From Phytophthora hibernalis (taxonomy: Eukaryota; Oomycota; Peronosporomycetes; Peronosporales; Peronosporaceae), in the NCBI GenBank assembly GCA_012656075.1, contig JAAKBF010000007.1, positions 1,674,001 through 1,738,000 on the forward strand: DNA of 64,000 nucleotides, in the 5' to 3' direction. The notes under the pieces were generated by a model. The model saw only the letters and a program-made list of their open reading frames with translations. It searched no databases and was not told where the DNA came from. This document shows positions 11,040 to 21,760 of this stretch, one piece after another; positions within the stretch are counted from its first letter, which is position 1; each line of letters starts with the position of its first letter. The position numbers and the translations under genes are program-made.

Positions 11040-14000
11040 CATGGGGTGCAGAATCTGTGGGTGTTGCTGGCGCCTGTGGGGCGGCAGATTGAGATCGAGT
11101 CCCTCGAAGGGCAGGTGCTGGCCGTGGACGCCAGTATCTGGCTCACGCAGTTCGTCAAAGCCATGCGGGACGACGAGGGCAAGATGATCCGCAACGCGCA
11201 CCTGCTGGGCACTCTGCATCGCGTGGCCAAGCTGCTCTACTATGGAGTGAAACCCGTCTTCGTGTTCGACGGCCAGACGCCAGAGATCAAGAAACGCACG
11301 ACGGCCAGAAGAAGGAAGCGACAGGAGCTACAGGCGACCAATCTACGACACACTGCGCAACGCATTCTACTTAATAGACTCAAGCAGGTAGGGCAGAGGT
11401 AGAACGAGGGTAGAGGGGTTAATATTGACTGTGGATCTGTATGCAGATGAAGAAGAGTGGAGGAGCAGCTGCACCTGCTGTGGCTCCGGGGTTCACACTG
11501 CCACAGGCTTCGAGTAAGAAGGACGAAGAGGTAGAACAAGAGGTAGAACGGGAGGTAGAACGGGAGGTTACAGAAGAGGTTGCAGAAGAGAAAAGGGAGG
11601 AAAATGGTGTGCAGATGGTCTGGGAGGCTGCAGCAGTGTCCGAGGAGGAAGGAGAAGGACTGACGCTGGACGACATTGACCTGGACACCTCACGACTGTC
11701 GAAGATCGACCTGCACGCGGTGTTTTCACTACCACCGCACTTACAGAAAGACATGATCCAGAAGATCCTGCGGGACAGGCGGCAGGAGGTGAGAGACCAG
11801 TTCATTCCGCTGGCTGGCAACCCCGAGAAATACTCGCACACGCAGATTTCAGCGTTTTTGGAGACTAGTGCCCTGAACCGACGGATTGACGCTGCCAAGA
11901 GGCAGAAGAAACAGGAGGAGTTGCAGGTGCAGGGCGGTGCTGGGTTGGGGCCGGGCCATCGGATTGACTCGAATAGTAATCGATTCTACGTCTATCAGAA
12001 AGACGAGGAGCAAAAAGAAGGAGACGAAAAAGCGGATGATGTGGTGGCCGAGGTTGAACGGAACGATATGGCCGAACGAAGCGCTGTGGTCGAGTCGAAA
12101 AGCAAACAAGATACTTCTGCTGATGCCTTTAAAGCGGTGGTGAAGCGACCCCTGTCCGAGTTTAGTTCTGGTGAGGCGGGATTTGTTCCTGATGTTTCTG
12201 CGACGGAGGTGACTGCAGCTTGGGTTGCGCGTCACCAGGTTCGTGTCAAACAGGAACCCATGCTTGCGATCGAGAAACTCCGGCTGGCAAAACTTAAGGC
12301 GGAGGCTCCACCATCCCCATTGAAAGCTGCTTCCAAGGTTGACGTGACGCAACAGCCTGTGAGTGATGTTAGCGTTTCGTTGAAGCTTGAAGATCTTGAT
12401 CCGGAAGAGATGACACGATTTCAGAAGCTGTTTCAAGGATCCTTAACAGAATGTGTTCCTACTCCTATTGTGGTTTCTTCCGAGAATCATGAAACTGGGA
12501 AAGAGGACGACGTGGACGATGCTGTAGACTGGGAGGAGGTGCCTGCCGCTGCAGCAAATCAGTCCGACAAGACTTCTTCACTCACAGAAAATGTTGAGCG
12601 AGGACCAGGCAAAATTGTGGAAACAATAGAGCCTCCGGCTACAACTATTGTGCTCGATGAAAACGGAGTGGGGACGGGAAAGTTGAAAGCGATGAGGAAA
12701 TGGAATGGCAGGACGTTCCTGCTGAAGTGGTGCCGTCTAATCCATCACATTCTCAGATACCTGATGATGAAACATCTCCTGGGGCTGGCTTTCTGGAAGA
12801 TGAAGAAGAAAAAGACGACCAGCAACAAGACGAGGAAGGCACGGATGAATTGTTCTTGACACTTAAAAACGAGCTGGAGGATGCAAAGGCCCACGAAGAT
12901 CTTGATTTGCTGAAAGATGAGGCGCTACAATCTGCAATGACAACTGCCTCCAATCTTACTCAATGGGCAGCTGGTGCTGTTCGAAGAGCGCTACAAGCGC
13001 ACTCGCAACAACATGGAGGAAGACTAGGAGCTTATGGAAGTCCTGGTGGAACTCTGGGGGAAGAATAGGAGTTCATACTACCCCCACAAAGGGTTCGGCT
13101 AAGGCCCCACTCGATCTTTCTGACGAAGAAGTCAAGGCCGAACCCTCTCTACCTGGCCATAAGAATACTGACGTGATTGTTATCGATGAAGAAGAGGAGG
13201 AAAAGCAAATTGTTGTTGCAGCAAATACCGAAGCTGAAGGCAGCGATGAGCAGCTGCAGGCTGCATTGGTAGCTTCAATATCTAGCGAACAAGAAGAGTC
13301 ATCCCAGAAAACTGGCAGCACTCGGGTTCGCTATCTTCGCTACTCTGAACCGAGTGAGTCTCCCCAACCAAGTGCAACAGTGGATAGCGCACAACAGGAG
13401 ATGGATGCAGTCGCGCTGCGAAAGGAACAACTCGAACTGAAGAAGCTTCGCAATCGACAGCTACGTGATACGGAAGGTATTACAGATAATATGGTGGCTG
13501 AAGTGATGGCACTGCTGCGTCTGTTTGGGGTGCCATTTCTTGTGAGCCCAATGGAAGCTGAGGCACAATGTGCGGCACTGGAGCAACTTGGTCTTGTGGA
13601 CGGTGTCATCACAGATGATAGCGATATTTTCCCGTTCGGTGGCGAGCGTGTCTACAAAACATTTTCCACCACCAAAAATTCGTTGAGGCCTTTTCAGCTA
13701 GTGACATCGAGAGAGAGCTGAACTTTTCCCGAGAGCAGATTATTGCGCTGGCGCTGCTTCTGGGAAGTGATTACACGGATGGTGTCCGAGGTATTGGTAT
13801 TGTAAATGCAACTGAAATTGCGGCTGCATACCCGGGCATTGAGGGCCTACATGAGTTCAAAGAATGGGTCCGCGAATTTAACGTCGCTAAGGAGGCCCAA
13901 CGCGTAGCTTCCGGTCGGTCAAAGAAGAAAAAGAAGAAGGCGAAGGGCAAAGACGCTGATGAATCGGAAGATGACAGCGAAGAAAGTGATGATGAAACAG

Positions 14001-14405
14001 CTCGCGAAAAGTTCCAGCGATCCCACGCAACTGCACGACGGAAGTGGGAATTAGGGATGAATTCCTAGTAAGCAGGTGGTACAGGCGTATATGGCTCCTC
14101 AAGTTGATCGGTCCGATGCTAGATTCTCGTGGAGTGCTCCGGATTTGGCTGCGTTGCGCAATTACTGTGCTAATGCGTTCGGGTGGGACCAACAGAAAAG
14201 TGATGGCGTGCTGCAACCACTTGAAGAAAAGGCAAAAACAGCAGCGACTTCCACTGGAAGACACAAGCAAACTCGATTGGATCGATTCTTTACGAGCTAT
14301 GACGATAAAGTGCAATACGCGCAGATCAAAAGTAAGCGTTTGCGCTCTGCTGTCAACCAGAGCACTAGCAGCAAGAGTGGCAAGAACAAGAAGCAGCGAA
14401 AGTGA
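11040..14405 (+). CDS. Rad2/XPG-family structure-specific endonuclease (several single-base deficits)
   Basis: This is a nucleotide-excision-repair flap nuclease. The XPG N domain follows the start (GVQNLW, VDASIWL, PVFVFDG). A long acidic spacer comes next. The XPG I domain is at about 13480-13660 (PMEAEAQCA, TDDSD), then the helix-hairpin-helix region with LLGSDYTDGV at about 13770. The C-terminus at 14269-14292 reads QTRLDRFF, a PCNA-binding PIP box. The only intron is 11388-11446. The start MG at 11040 is one G short of the rest of exon 1. Further one-base deficits lie near 12683, 13050 (G5), 13657 (A4), 14052 (G3) and 14063 (C2), so the frame must be followed across them. I read these as homopolymer undercalls, because all nuclease motifs survive. 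Confidence 0.88.
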
Positions 14406-14573
14406 GAAGTACACTGTGAAGATGGTGATTTTTATTCAAATGGTAAGTTTTTGTGAGACCGTGAATATCTTCTCGTGTTTGTGATTATCTGGTTCCATAA
14501 ATGGTGGCAGTCGAGCCGCCTCCAATTGAGGAGGCAACGGTATGACTTCCATCCCCAGTTCCTGCTGTGAAGG

Positions 14574-15778
14574 TCACCGTTCCCGTTGCTTGTGAGGCAG
14601 CTGCTGCTGCTGCCGCCGCTTTCTTTGGGCTCTTTGTGCATCGATACGTCCCTGTACAATCGCAGTAAAGTCCGTCATGTAGGCGGCGACGACATCTAGG
14701 TCGATCATTGCGCGTTGGCCGTGGTGGATCACGTCTGCCTCCGAAATTCCACTGCTGCTTTTTCCGCTGGAAGTGTTCGCTGGTGCAGTTGAAGCGGAGT
14801 TTCCAACAACTGCTCCACCAGCACCATCATGACTATCGCTGCCAGACTGGTTCCCTCCTTGAGCGTGGAAGCTGCCTTCGACGTGCTTGAGGATCTGGCC
14901 GTGGATGCCACTGGTACACCGCTGCAAAAGATTGCCAATGGCCATGATGATTTGGCCTAGCGCCAGTGTTTTCTGCGTGGTGGCTCGTTGACTTGCATCA
15001 GTTTCGTGTTGCATCCGCACAGCCTGCAATTCCTCGCGCTCGAGAGCTCTCTGTAGCGCAGCGATGCGGTTGTTAAAGGTGAGAATTTCATTCGCACGTT
15101 CCTTCTGGAAGGCTGAGAACTCAAGCCGCTTGGACTCGCTTTCCTCTTCGTGCGTGATTTGGTTGCGGCTGAGGTCGCGATTGGTCTCGCGCAAGGTGTG
15201 ATAGCGGTTCACAAGGTCACTCACCTCGGGGTAGTCCTCGGGCACAGCTTCCTGCACGAGCTCCAAGTAGCGAGTGTACTTCAGGTGGTGCCGAACCTGT
15301 GCCCCGAGCGCATCGCTCTCGCGCTGAAGAACTGTGAGCTGTGCCTGCAGCTTCGCCACCTCCTGCTCTTTGCTCATCCGCTGTTTGACTTCATCGCTGG
15401 CTCGCTTGACCGCCCGATTGCGCTTGGACTCGTTCTCCTGCAGGAACTTGTTGAACTTGATGAGCGATTCCTGCAGCTCCAGGTCCTTCTTGCGCAGTCC
15501 TTCCTCTCGTCGGTGGAAGGCGTCTTCACGGCGCGCAAACTCCTCCTTCTGGGCGTCCAGCGCCTCCTGCACCTCGAACATCTGTCGACGCTTTTCAAGC
15601 AGTCTAGTAGCTGGCGAGACGTGATCAAGCGTCAAAGTCTGCGGCATCTTGGATCTATAAGGGCCGAGCAACAAATGAGTTCAAGAAAGCACCAAGCAGT
15701 AGTATTCACTACATTCACGTACCGGTTCATGATCATGGAGGCGCCGGCGCTAGTCAGCGCGCTGCTACGAGGCTCCAT
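14574..15778 (-). CDS. DUF4200 coiled-coil protein, CFAP73/CCDC42-like flagellar protein
   Basis: Exon 1 is 15723-15778 (start codon at 15778). The intron is 15655-15722 (GTACGT...TATAG) and exon 2 is 14574-15654. The N-terminal ~130 residues carry the DUF4200 signature (TPATRLLEKRRQMFEVQ-like, then a long heptad-repeat helix with KFLQENE), found in CFAP73/CCDC42/MIA-type proteins of the inner-arm dynein modifier complex. The middle is also coiled coil. The last ~100 residues are Gly/Ser-rich, then basic and Gln-rich. A role in zoospore flagella is inferred from the family. It is transcribed away from the WW-ankyrin gene across a 175-bp spacer. Confidence 0.75.
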
Positions 15779-15859
15779 TTTACGCAGCAAAGCAGGTAAA
15801 TCGTTGATCAAGTCGCTGTGAAGTCCAACTGCTGCCTTCTATTCTGAGCAGGGCTTTAC

Positions 15860-15900
15860 ATGGCTACATTCCACTTCAACTTGAAGTGGCATGTAGCCAT
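15860..15900. repeat. 20-bp inverted repeat between divergent genes
   Basis: The arms at 15860-15879 and 15881-15900 are complementary at 19 of 20 positions with a single-base spacer, centred between the two divergent start codons. This could be a cruciform or a symmetric regulator site. Confidence 0.75.
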
Positions 15901-15953
15901 CCTATCGTGCAGCATTCGTGTAAGTGATATATGCCACATCATAGTATTCGATC

Positions 15954-18900
15954 TTGAAGCGTCGCCAACCATTGGATCCCGCAGTTGAAGTAAACGAACA
16001 GATCCCACGTGGCACAAGTACTATTGACCCATTGTCCAGTATGACGGAAGAGGAGAGGGCTGCGTCCCATCAAGTCGTCAAGGAGGACGGCGAGTGGACG
16101 AGCTCCAGACGCACGGGGCGAACGGCTGCGAACCGACACCGAAACGAAGCGTCGGTTGGTGAAGAGCTGCGAGTCGATACGCGGTCTCAGGTGGAGATGA
16201 ACGTCACTACAGAGAGAGGATGTCACAGCAAGGAGGAGGAACCACGCGACGCTGGACGTGGACTGGGCAGCACAGGGAGTGAGCACTCGGACCAACTGGA
16301 GGAGCCTGTGATCCCTGTGACGGTTCTGGCGTCGATGGAGGCGGAGACCAAGACGGCAAGTGGCAGAGGCAACGGCTTTGTGCCGGCGGAGCATGTACCT
16401 GGGAAGGAGGAAGAGGATACTGAAGACGACATTGCACTATTGGAGTACTTGTCTGGAGCTGAGAGTGACTACTACGAACTGGACCGAGCGAGTCGCAAGG
16501 GAGAAGATGGAGACGACCCAACACCAGTAATGTCCTTGTCTCCTAGATCGTTTGATGAGAGTTTAGGGACGCCAGGAAGTCCTGGAGGACTGCTGTCTGT
16601 GGACGAGCATGGCGGGTTCGGACAGTCGCCTATCCGCTATACGACGGTAACCCGACACATGATGGTACATGCACAGGAAGCTCCACGACAGGCATCGACT
16701 CAGGTGGTGCAGTCTCCACCAAGATCAGCTTCTGTTGAGAGAGGTGGATATGAGGGGAGGGAACTGAAGCGAAGCAGGCAGTGGTGACAATAATGCCGCG
16801 ACAGGCCGAGAGAGCAAGACCAGCAGCCTCGGAAGCTGACAACGAGTGGGTAGCCTGTGAAACCGAGGATGGTCTTACTTACTACTACAATGAGCGCACG
16901 CAAGAGTCTCAGTGGACACTTCCGACTCCTCCGGGCGTTCGGGCGTACACAAGTGAAGAACTGTTTGCAGCCGTCTCCGCCGAAGAACTATCGGAGACTG
17001 ATTCCAGAAAGCTGAGCATTATGCTGCACGCTGGAATGGATCTCCAAGCTGTGAATTCAGATGGTCTTACCCCGCTGCACGTTGCTTGTAACATGGGTAA
17101 CGAGCAAGCCGCCGCCCTGTTGATTTACTACGGTGCTAAGCTTGATGCTAGAGCTATTCGTGACGACTCTACTCCCCTCATTTTGGCTTGTCAATCCGAA
17201 AGCGAAGGTATCGCCAAGCTATTAGTCGAATCGAATGCGTCACTTTCAGCACACGATAGCAACGGCAACACAGCACTTCACGTCGCTGTTCATACTGGAA
17301 ACGAAGGTGTCGTTATGTTTGTTTTACGCGGCTGTGATCACACATTGCTCAGTCAGAAAAACGCTGAAGGCGAAACTGCCCTACACATTGCAGCAAAGCT
17401 TGGTTACTTTGGAGTCGTACGGAGTTTGCTGGCGTATGGTGCAAGCCCGAAGGATGAGGATTCTCAAGGGCGCACACCGTTGATATTGAGCATATTGGAA
17501 AATCACGTCGAATGTGTCCAACTTCTGCAGAGTGTCGAAAGCAATGCGAGTCCAGCGAAACCAGCGGCAGCTCCTACCAGAGCTCGGCATACGCAAGCGA
17601 GCGCAGACAGGGAAGTGGTGTGGAGAGAGATGCATTGACTGTCCTCCACTCTTATCTTTATCAAATTCTCCCGAATCACTCGGCCTCGGAATCTCAAACG
17701 GTGTATCAGCTCGTCGAAGAAGTGCGGGGACAAATTGGTGCCCTTAATGCGAGTCTGCAGGTAATGATTGTGGGCTGACTAGCCTGGCTGAAAATGTGAA
17801 CTGACAACTTCGTTTTGAGCAATCAGGCATCGAATGGTCGAGAAGCCCACTACCGTGCTCAGTTAGAAGAAATGTCATCGAATCTGGCCGGAAGAGTCGA
17901 GGAACTGAAAAAGGTTAGAGTCTCGCTATGTATCTAAAACAATGAGCGGGAACTGATCGCTGTGAAATCACTTACTGTAGGAGCAAGACCAATCTGCTAA
18001 TTTTCAAAATCAGCTAGCAGTACGTGAACTAGAGCTGGAAGCTAGTCGTGTATCACACCGCGCATTGTCGTCTCGCTGTGAACTGTTGGAATCGATTGCT
18101 CGGACAGCACAAGAAAAATTGGGGAGAGAGCGCTTAGAGCACGCACGCTACGAAGAAAGCATGCAGGAAAAACTTCACCTCAGTTTACAACAAAATGCTA
18201 GCGTCATTGAGTCGTGCAGAGAACTTCAAGCTAGCTGGAGTGATCACCACCAGCCGCATCAGTATGACCACCGTCTGGGTCGCCGTGATAGCCAAGGGTT
18301 CTATGATATTTCTGAAGATCTAGCGCATGTGGAGAGAGTACAAGAATCAATCGGGGAGAACTACCACCTACTTGAAACTGAAGGATCTGCCAGTGTTACA
18401 TCTGGCAATCAATTCCGGGAACGAGCGCCTAGCGACCAGCAGCAACAGTATGCCGGGTATCGACACTCGTTTGAGCAACATCAATATGAGGGTACACCAG
18501 AAATCTTGGATACTCTTCCGCCACTTCTTGACTATCCGGACGAATTTCCGACGAACAAGGACAACGTCACTCCACCAATCTCTCCAACGAGAGTTGGTGC
18601 TGTCTGGAATCGATTCTTTGAGAATGTTGGGCAGTCAAGCGAGGCACGTGATCAGAAGTCCTACGAAACATCGTCTTTTGTAGCAAACCAACCTCAGCTA
18701 GCGTACCCCTCAAACTCGCTTGCCTTCGATGCTGTCCGGAGAAATGAGTTACAGAAACTTCAGGATGTTTTGCTGAGAGGAGTCTCTCCTAACCAACGAG
18801 ACGTTGCTGAGAAGGGCACGCCCCTTCATTTGGCGTAGGAATACCCATATTGTGTCGCCTTTTGTGTGCTCCTTGCTAAGAAGCTCACTATTTTGCTGTG

Positions 18901-19964
18901 GTTGTACACACGCAGATGCGAACTGGGTGATATCGACTCCGTCATGTTACTGAGCGAGTTTGCCGCAGATTTAGAAGCTCGAGACGAAGCGGGGAATACA
19001 CCTCTGCTTGCTGCATGTTTCCAAGGCAATTTTGAATGCGTCAAGTTTCTCCTTCAAAGCGCTGTTAGTCTCCGTGCAGTAAACGACAACGGCGACTCTG
19101 CTCTACATCTATCTGCGTGGGATGGCAGTATTTCGTGTGTCATGATTCTGCTTGAGTACGGAGTGGACCCGATGGCAACCAACCGTTACGGACTGACAGC
19201 ATTGGGGAACATGAAGACTCGATCTCCGATGCGCCATAAATTTGACGACCTACCAGAGGATCATCCGATGCGCAGAACTCTGGTTGTATTAGAGGAAGCA
19301 GAGCGACAAAGTTTACAGGTAAGCGGATTTGTGGACGACAGTCACGAGTGGCACTTACTAATCTGATTGTCTTAGCAGGTGATTGAGGATCAATCTACGA
19401 GTACTGAGGATGCCACTGAGCACCAACATAAAAAGGAAAATAGTGGAAACACAGCAAAAGACCATCGTGGGCGGTAAGTTGTATTGGCTGTTGAGCTCTG
19501 CACGTTGGGGTCTAATTTATGCTTGTGTGTATGCCTAGCAATGGCTTCTTGGTTTCAGAGGACCCCACTCTACAGAAGCAACTCCTCACTATGTCCAGGA
19601 GAAGAGCGAAATGGGTGATGCACACACCTCTACTACAGCAACTGAAGACAACGACGCAGATAGCGAGGACGCCGACGACTTGTCGTCATACGAAGAATCC
19701 CGTCTGATGATGAGCGAGACGCAATACGAAGCACTAACCCCGCCACCAGAGATCGAGGAAGCTCTTCGACGCGCGAAGGCAGTCCAAAATATGTTCGAGC
19801 CACAAAGTCCTGCAGCGTCGACGCCCACGTTTCCGATCACGAGAAAGGATTTGTCCAAGCAAATGCCTCTGTCTCCCAGCATCCGCAACCCAACAAAACC
19901 TCATCCTCCAGCAGCACCGACCAAAGTTCGAGCTCGATACGTTGATACATTTAATTCGCCGTAG
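15954..19964 (+). CDS. WW-domain and ankyrin-repeat scaffold protein, multi-exon
   Basis: The N-terminal ~275 residues are acidic and disordered. A one-base deficit near 16782 joins them to a WW domain at about 16845-16935 (NEWVACETEDGLTYYYNERT, closing SQWTLP). Ankyrin repeats follow to about 17530 (GLTPLHVACNMGN, GNTALHVAVHTGN, GETALHIAAKLG). After another deficit near 17560 comes a coiled-coil segment. Introns are 17761-17826, 17914-17980, 18835-18915, 19319-19378 and 19474-19558, all GT-AG. A second ankyrin block spans 18720-19230 (GTPLHLA spliced to CELGD, GNTPLLAACFQG, GDSALHLSAWDG). The C-terminus is disordered and Pro-rich. It is probably a protein-interaction scaffold. The start is uncertain because no homolog anchors it. 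Confidence 0.75.
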
Positions 19965-20072
19965 CAATAGTAATTGAAGTGACTTCAAACTGTATTAATA
20001 CAATAGTACTTCAAAGTACTATAATACCGACAGCATCGTTGTTTCGACCGAATTACTAACAGTTGCGTCAAC

Positions 20073-20153
20073 GGCTCCATCCTTGGCGCACCATAACTCT
20101 CCTTAAGTTGTTCCGGCTCCATCGTTGCCGCAACATAACTACCTCTTAAGTTG
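20073..20153. repeat. Two-copy ~39-bp tandem repeat upstream of a gene
   Basis: GGCTCCATC(C/G)TTG...CCATAACT...TTAAGTTG occurs at 20073-20110 and again at 20115-20153. A near-palindrome around GAATTC (20165-20190) follows. It lies 70-150 bp upstream of the next start codon and may be promoter sequence. Confidence 0.6.
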
Positions 20154-20221
20154 CACCTAGATTCCCCGGAAGAATTCTCCCGGGGCTTCTTCCGCGGCTG
20201 CTGGGCATTAATCTCTCCGCC

Positions 20222-21248
20222 ATGCTGGCGTCTCCGTCCAGCCCCATCCTGCGCCGTAAGAGCCGCGCGTCTACACCCGACGCCTCCGTGAACACCTCTC
20301 CAAGCTGCGCCGCAACTCGCTAGTGAGCGACCACGAAGACATGGCTCTACTGCGCGAGAAGCTCACGCGCATCGCCGTCGGTCGTGAAGAGGAGGCGCAG
20401 GCCGAGCGACTGCGTCGACGCGAAGCCCACGAGCCCTTTAAGTTGCTGCAACTGCTGCCACCCGAACGTCCGAGCACTCCGCCGTCGTCTCCGCAGCCCC
20501 GCGACGTGTTGAGGAAGCAGCTGAGACGCAAGCAGGCGGCAGTGAGTACTACTGAGAATACTATTCGAAGACAAAGAGCCAGTTCCAAGCAGGACGACGG
20601 AGGACTGCAAGATATGGTGAGTGTGGACGAGGTGGACATCTCCCCATGGAGGAGGACAATGCCGTCCACTCGCCCCGGGAGGACACAAGGCGAGACGGTG
20701 TCATTTACGTGTCGTGTCGCCTTTCAGTGTCCTCACCAAGTACCCGGAAGGACTGAGGAAACGGAAATCTGTCCATGTGGACACTACAGAGGACGATGGG
20801 GAGCAACGCGTGAGTCTCAAGAAGACGTCGAGTCAGATCAACATGTTGGCGTCTTCGTCTTCGGGTAAATTGTCTCGAAGTAGTAGCAACAATGGAGACC
20901 TGTTCCAGACCTTCGCAGCTAGACAGAGACGTGAACAGGACCAGGACATGGAGGACCCCTGTCCGCAGAACGCACTGTTTGGCAACAAGCACGGCCAACT
21001 GTCGGCGTGTTCGTGAAGGAGCAGAGGAACTCCTTTTGACTACCGGGTAGTACTAGTCCAGCTGGCGATGTAGCTAAGGACGCTGAGCGAGCTGGACGAC
21101 GTACAGTTTGGCTGGAATGCGGCGCTTCCTCCTGGTCTGGACGGTTGTTGCTGGAGGAACAGCGACGAGATTGTACCGCTGATGAAAGCGGTCGCAGAGT
21201 TCGACAAAGGTGCAATCGAGTGTGGCATCTTGTTGAGGAAGACATGAG
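20222..21248 (+). CDS. Hypothetical basic/serine-rich protein
   Basis: I do not recognise the family. Translation from the ATG at 20222 is Ser/Arg-rich (SSPILRRKSRAS). It needs one added base in the CCC run near 20275 to continue into a helical, charged frame from 20323 (REKLTRIAVGREEE, then LRKQLRRKQAA). A GT-AG intron at about 20615-20727 leads to a frame with YPEGLRKRK and LFQTFAARQRREQ, which stops at 21016. Another in-frame-like segment with SELDDVQFGWNAALPPGL extends to about 21248 after further breaks. The extent is therefore approximate. It is likely a disordered regulatory protein. The function is unknown. Confidence 0.45.
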
Positions 21249-21679
21249 GAGGAAGCTGTTAGTGTTAGTGCAAGTGTGCATACATGTCTCCTCCATTACC
21301 ACTTCTCACCGCTGCATCGTGTCATCAGTCACTGCAGAGGTGAGAAGGCTTTCAATTGAGGCGTTTTGGATACCACTCAAAGCGCCGATGATCATGGGTA
21401 TGTCTGCTTGTTTCTTGCGGCAGGAAACAGGTCTAGCTGGTGTACCCTTCAGCATACGAAAAAGTGGCAAAATGCTCTTTTGGTGCTGCAGCTCTCGTGC
21501 ATGTATATCATCCATTCTGCAGAAGCAACTACGGCTTCTTCTTAGCAGTTGAAGTCTCTTCGTCTAGTTGTTTGGAAGGTAGGCATTACCCTTGTTTACC
21601 ATGTATTATCGGCATGCTGGACACCTGCTCGTCTTCTTGCATCGAAGCTGTAGCTCAACCAGTTCTCTCATGTCCCTCT
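21249..21679. other. Intergenic, convergent 3' ends
   Basis: Spacer between the 3' end of the hypothetical gene and the 3' end of the epsin gene. No feature was recognised. Confidence 0.4.
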
Positions 21680-21728
21680 TCAGCTAAAGTTGCCAAATGA
21701 GCCGAACGCCTGCTGCTGCTGTCGCTGC

Positions 21729-21760
<32 letters not shown>

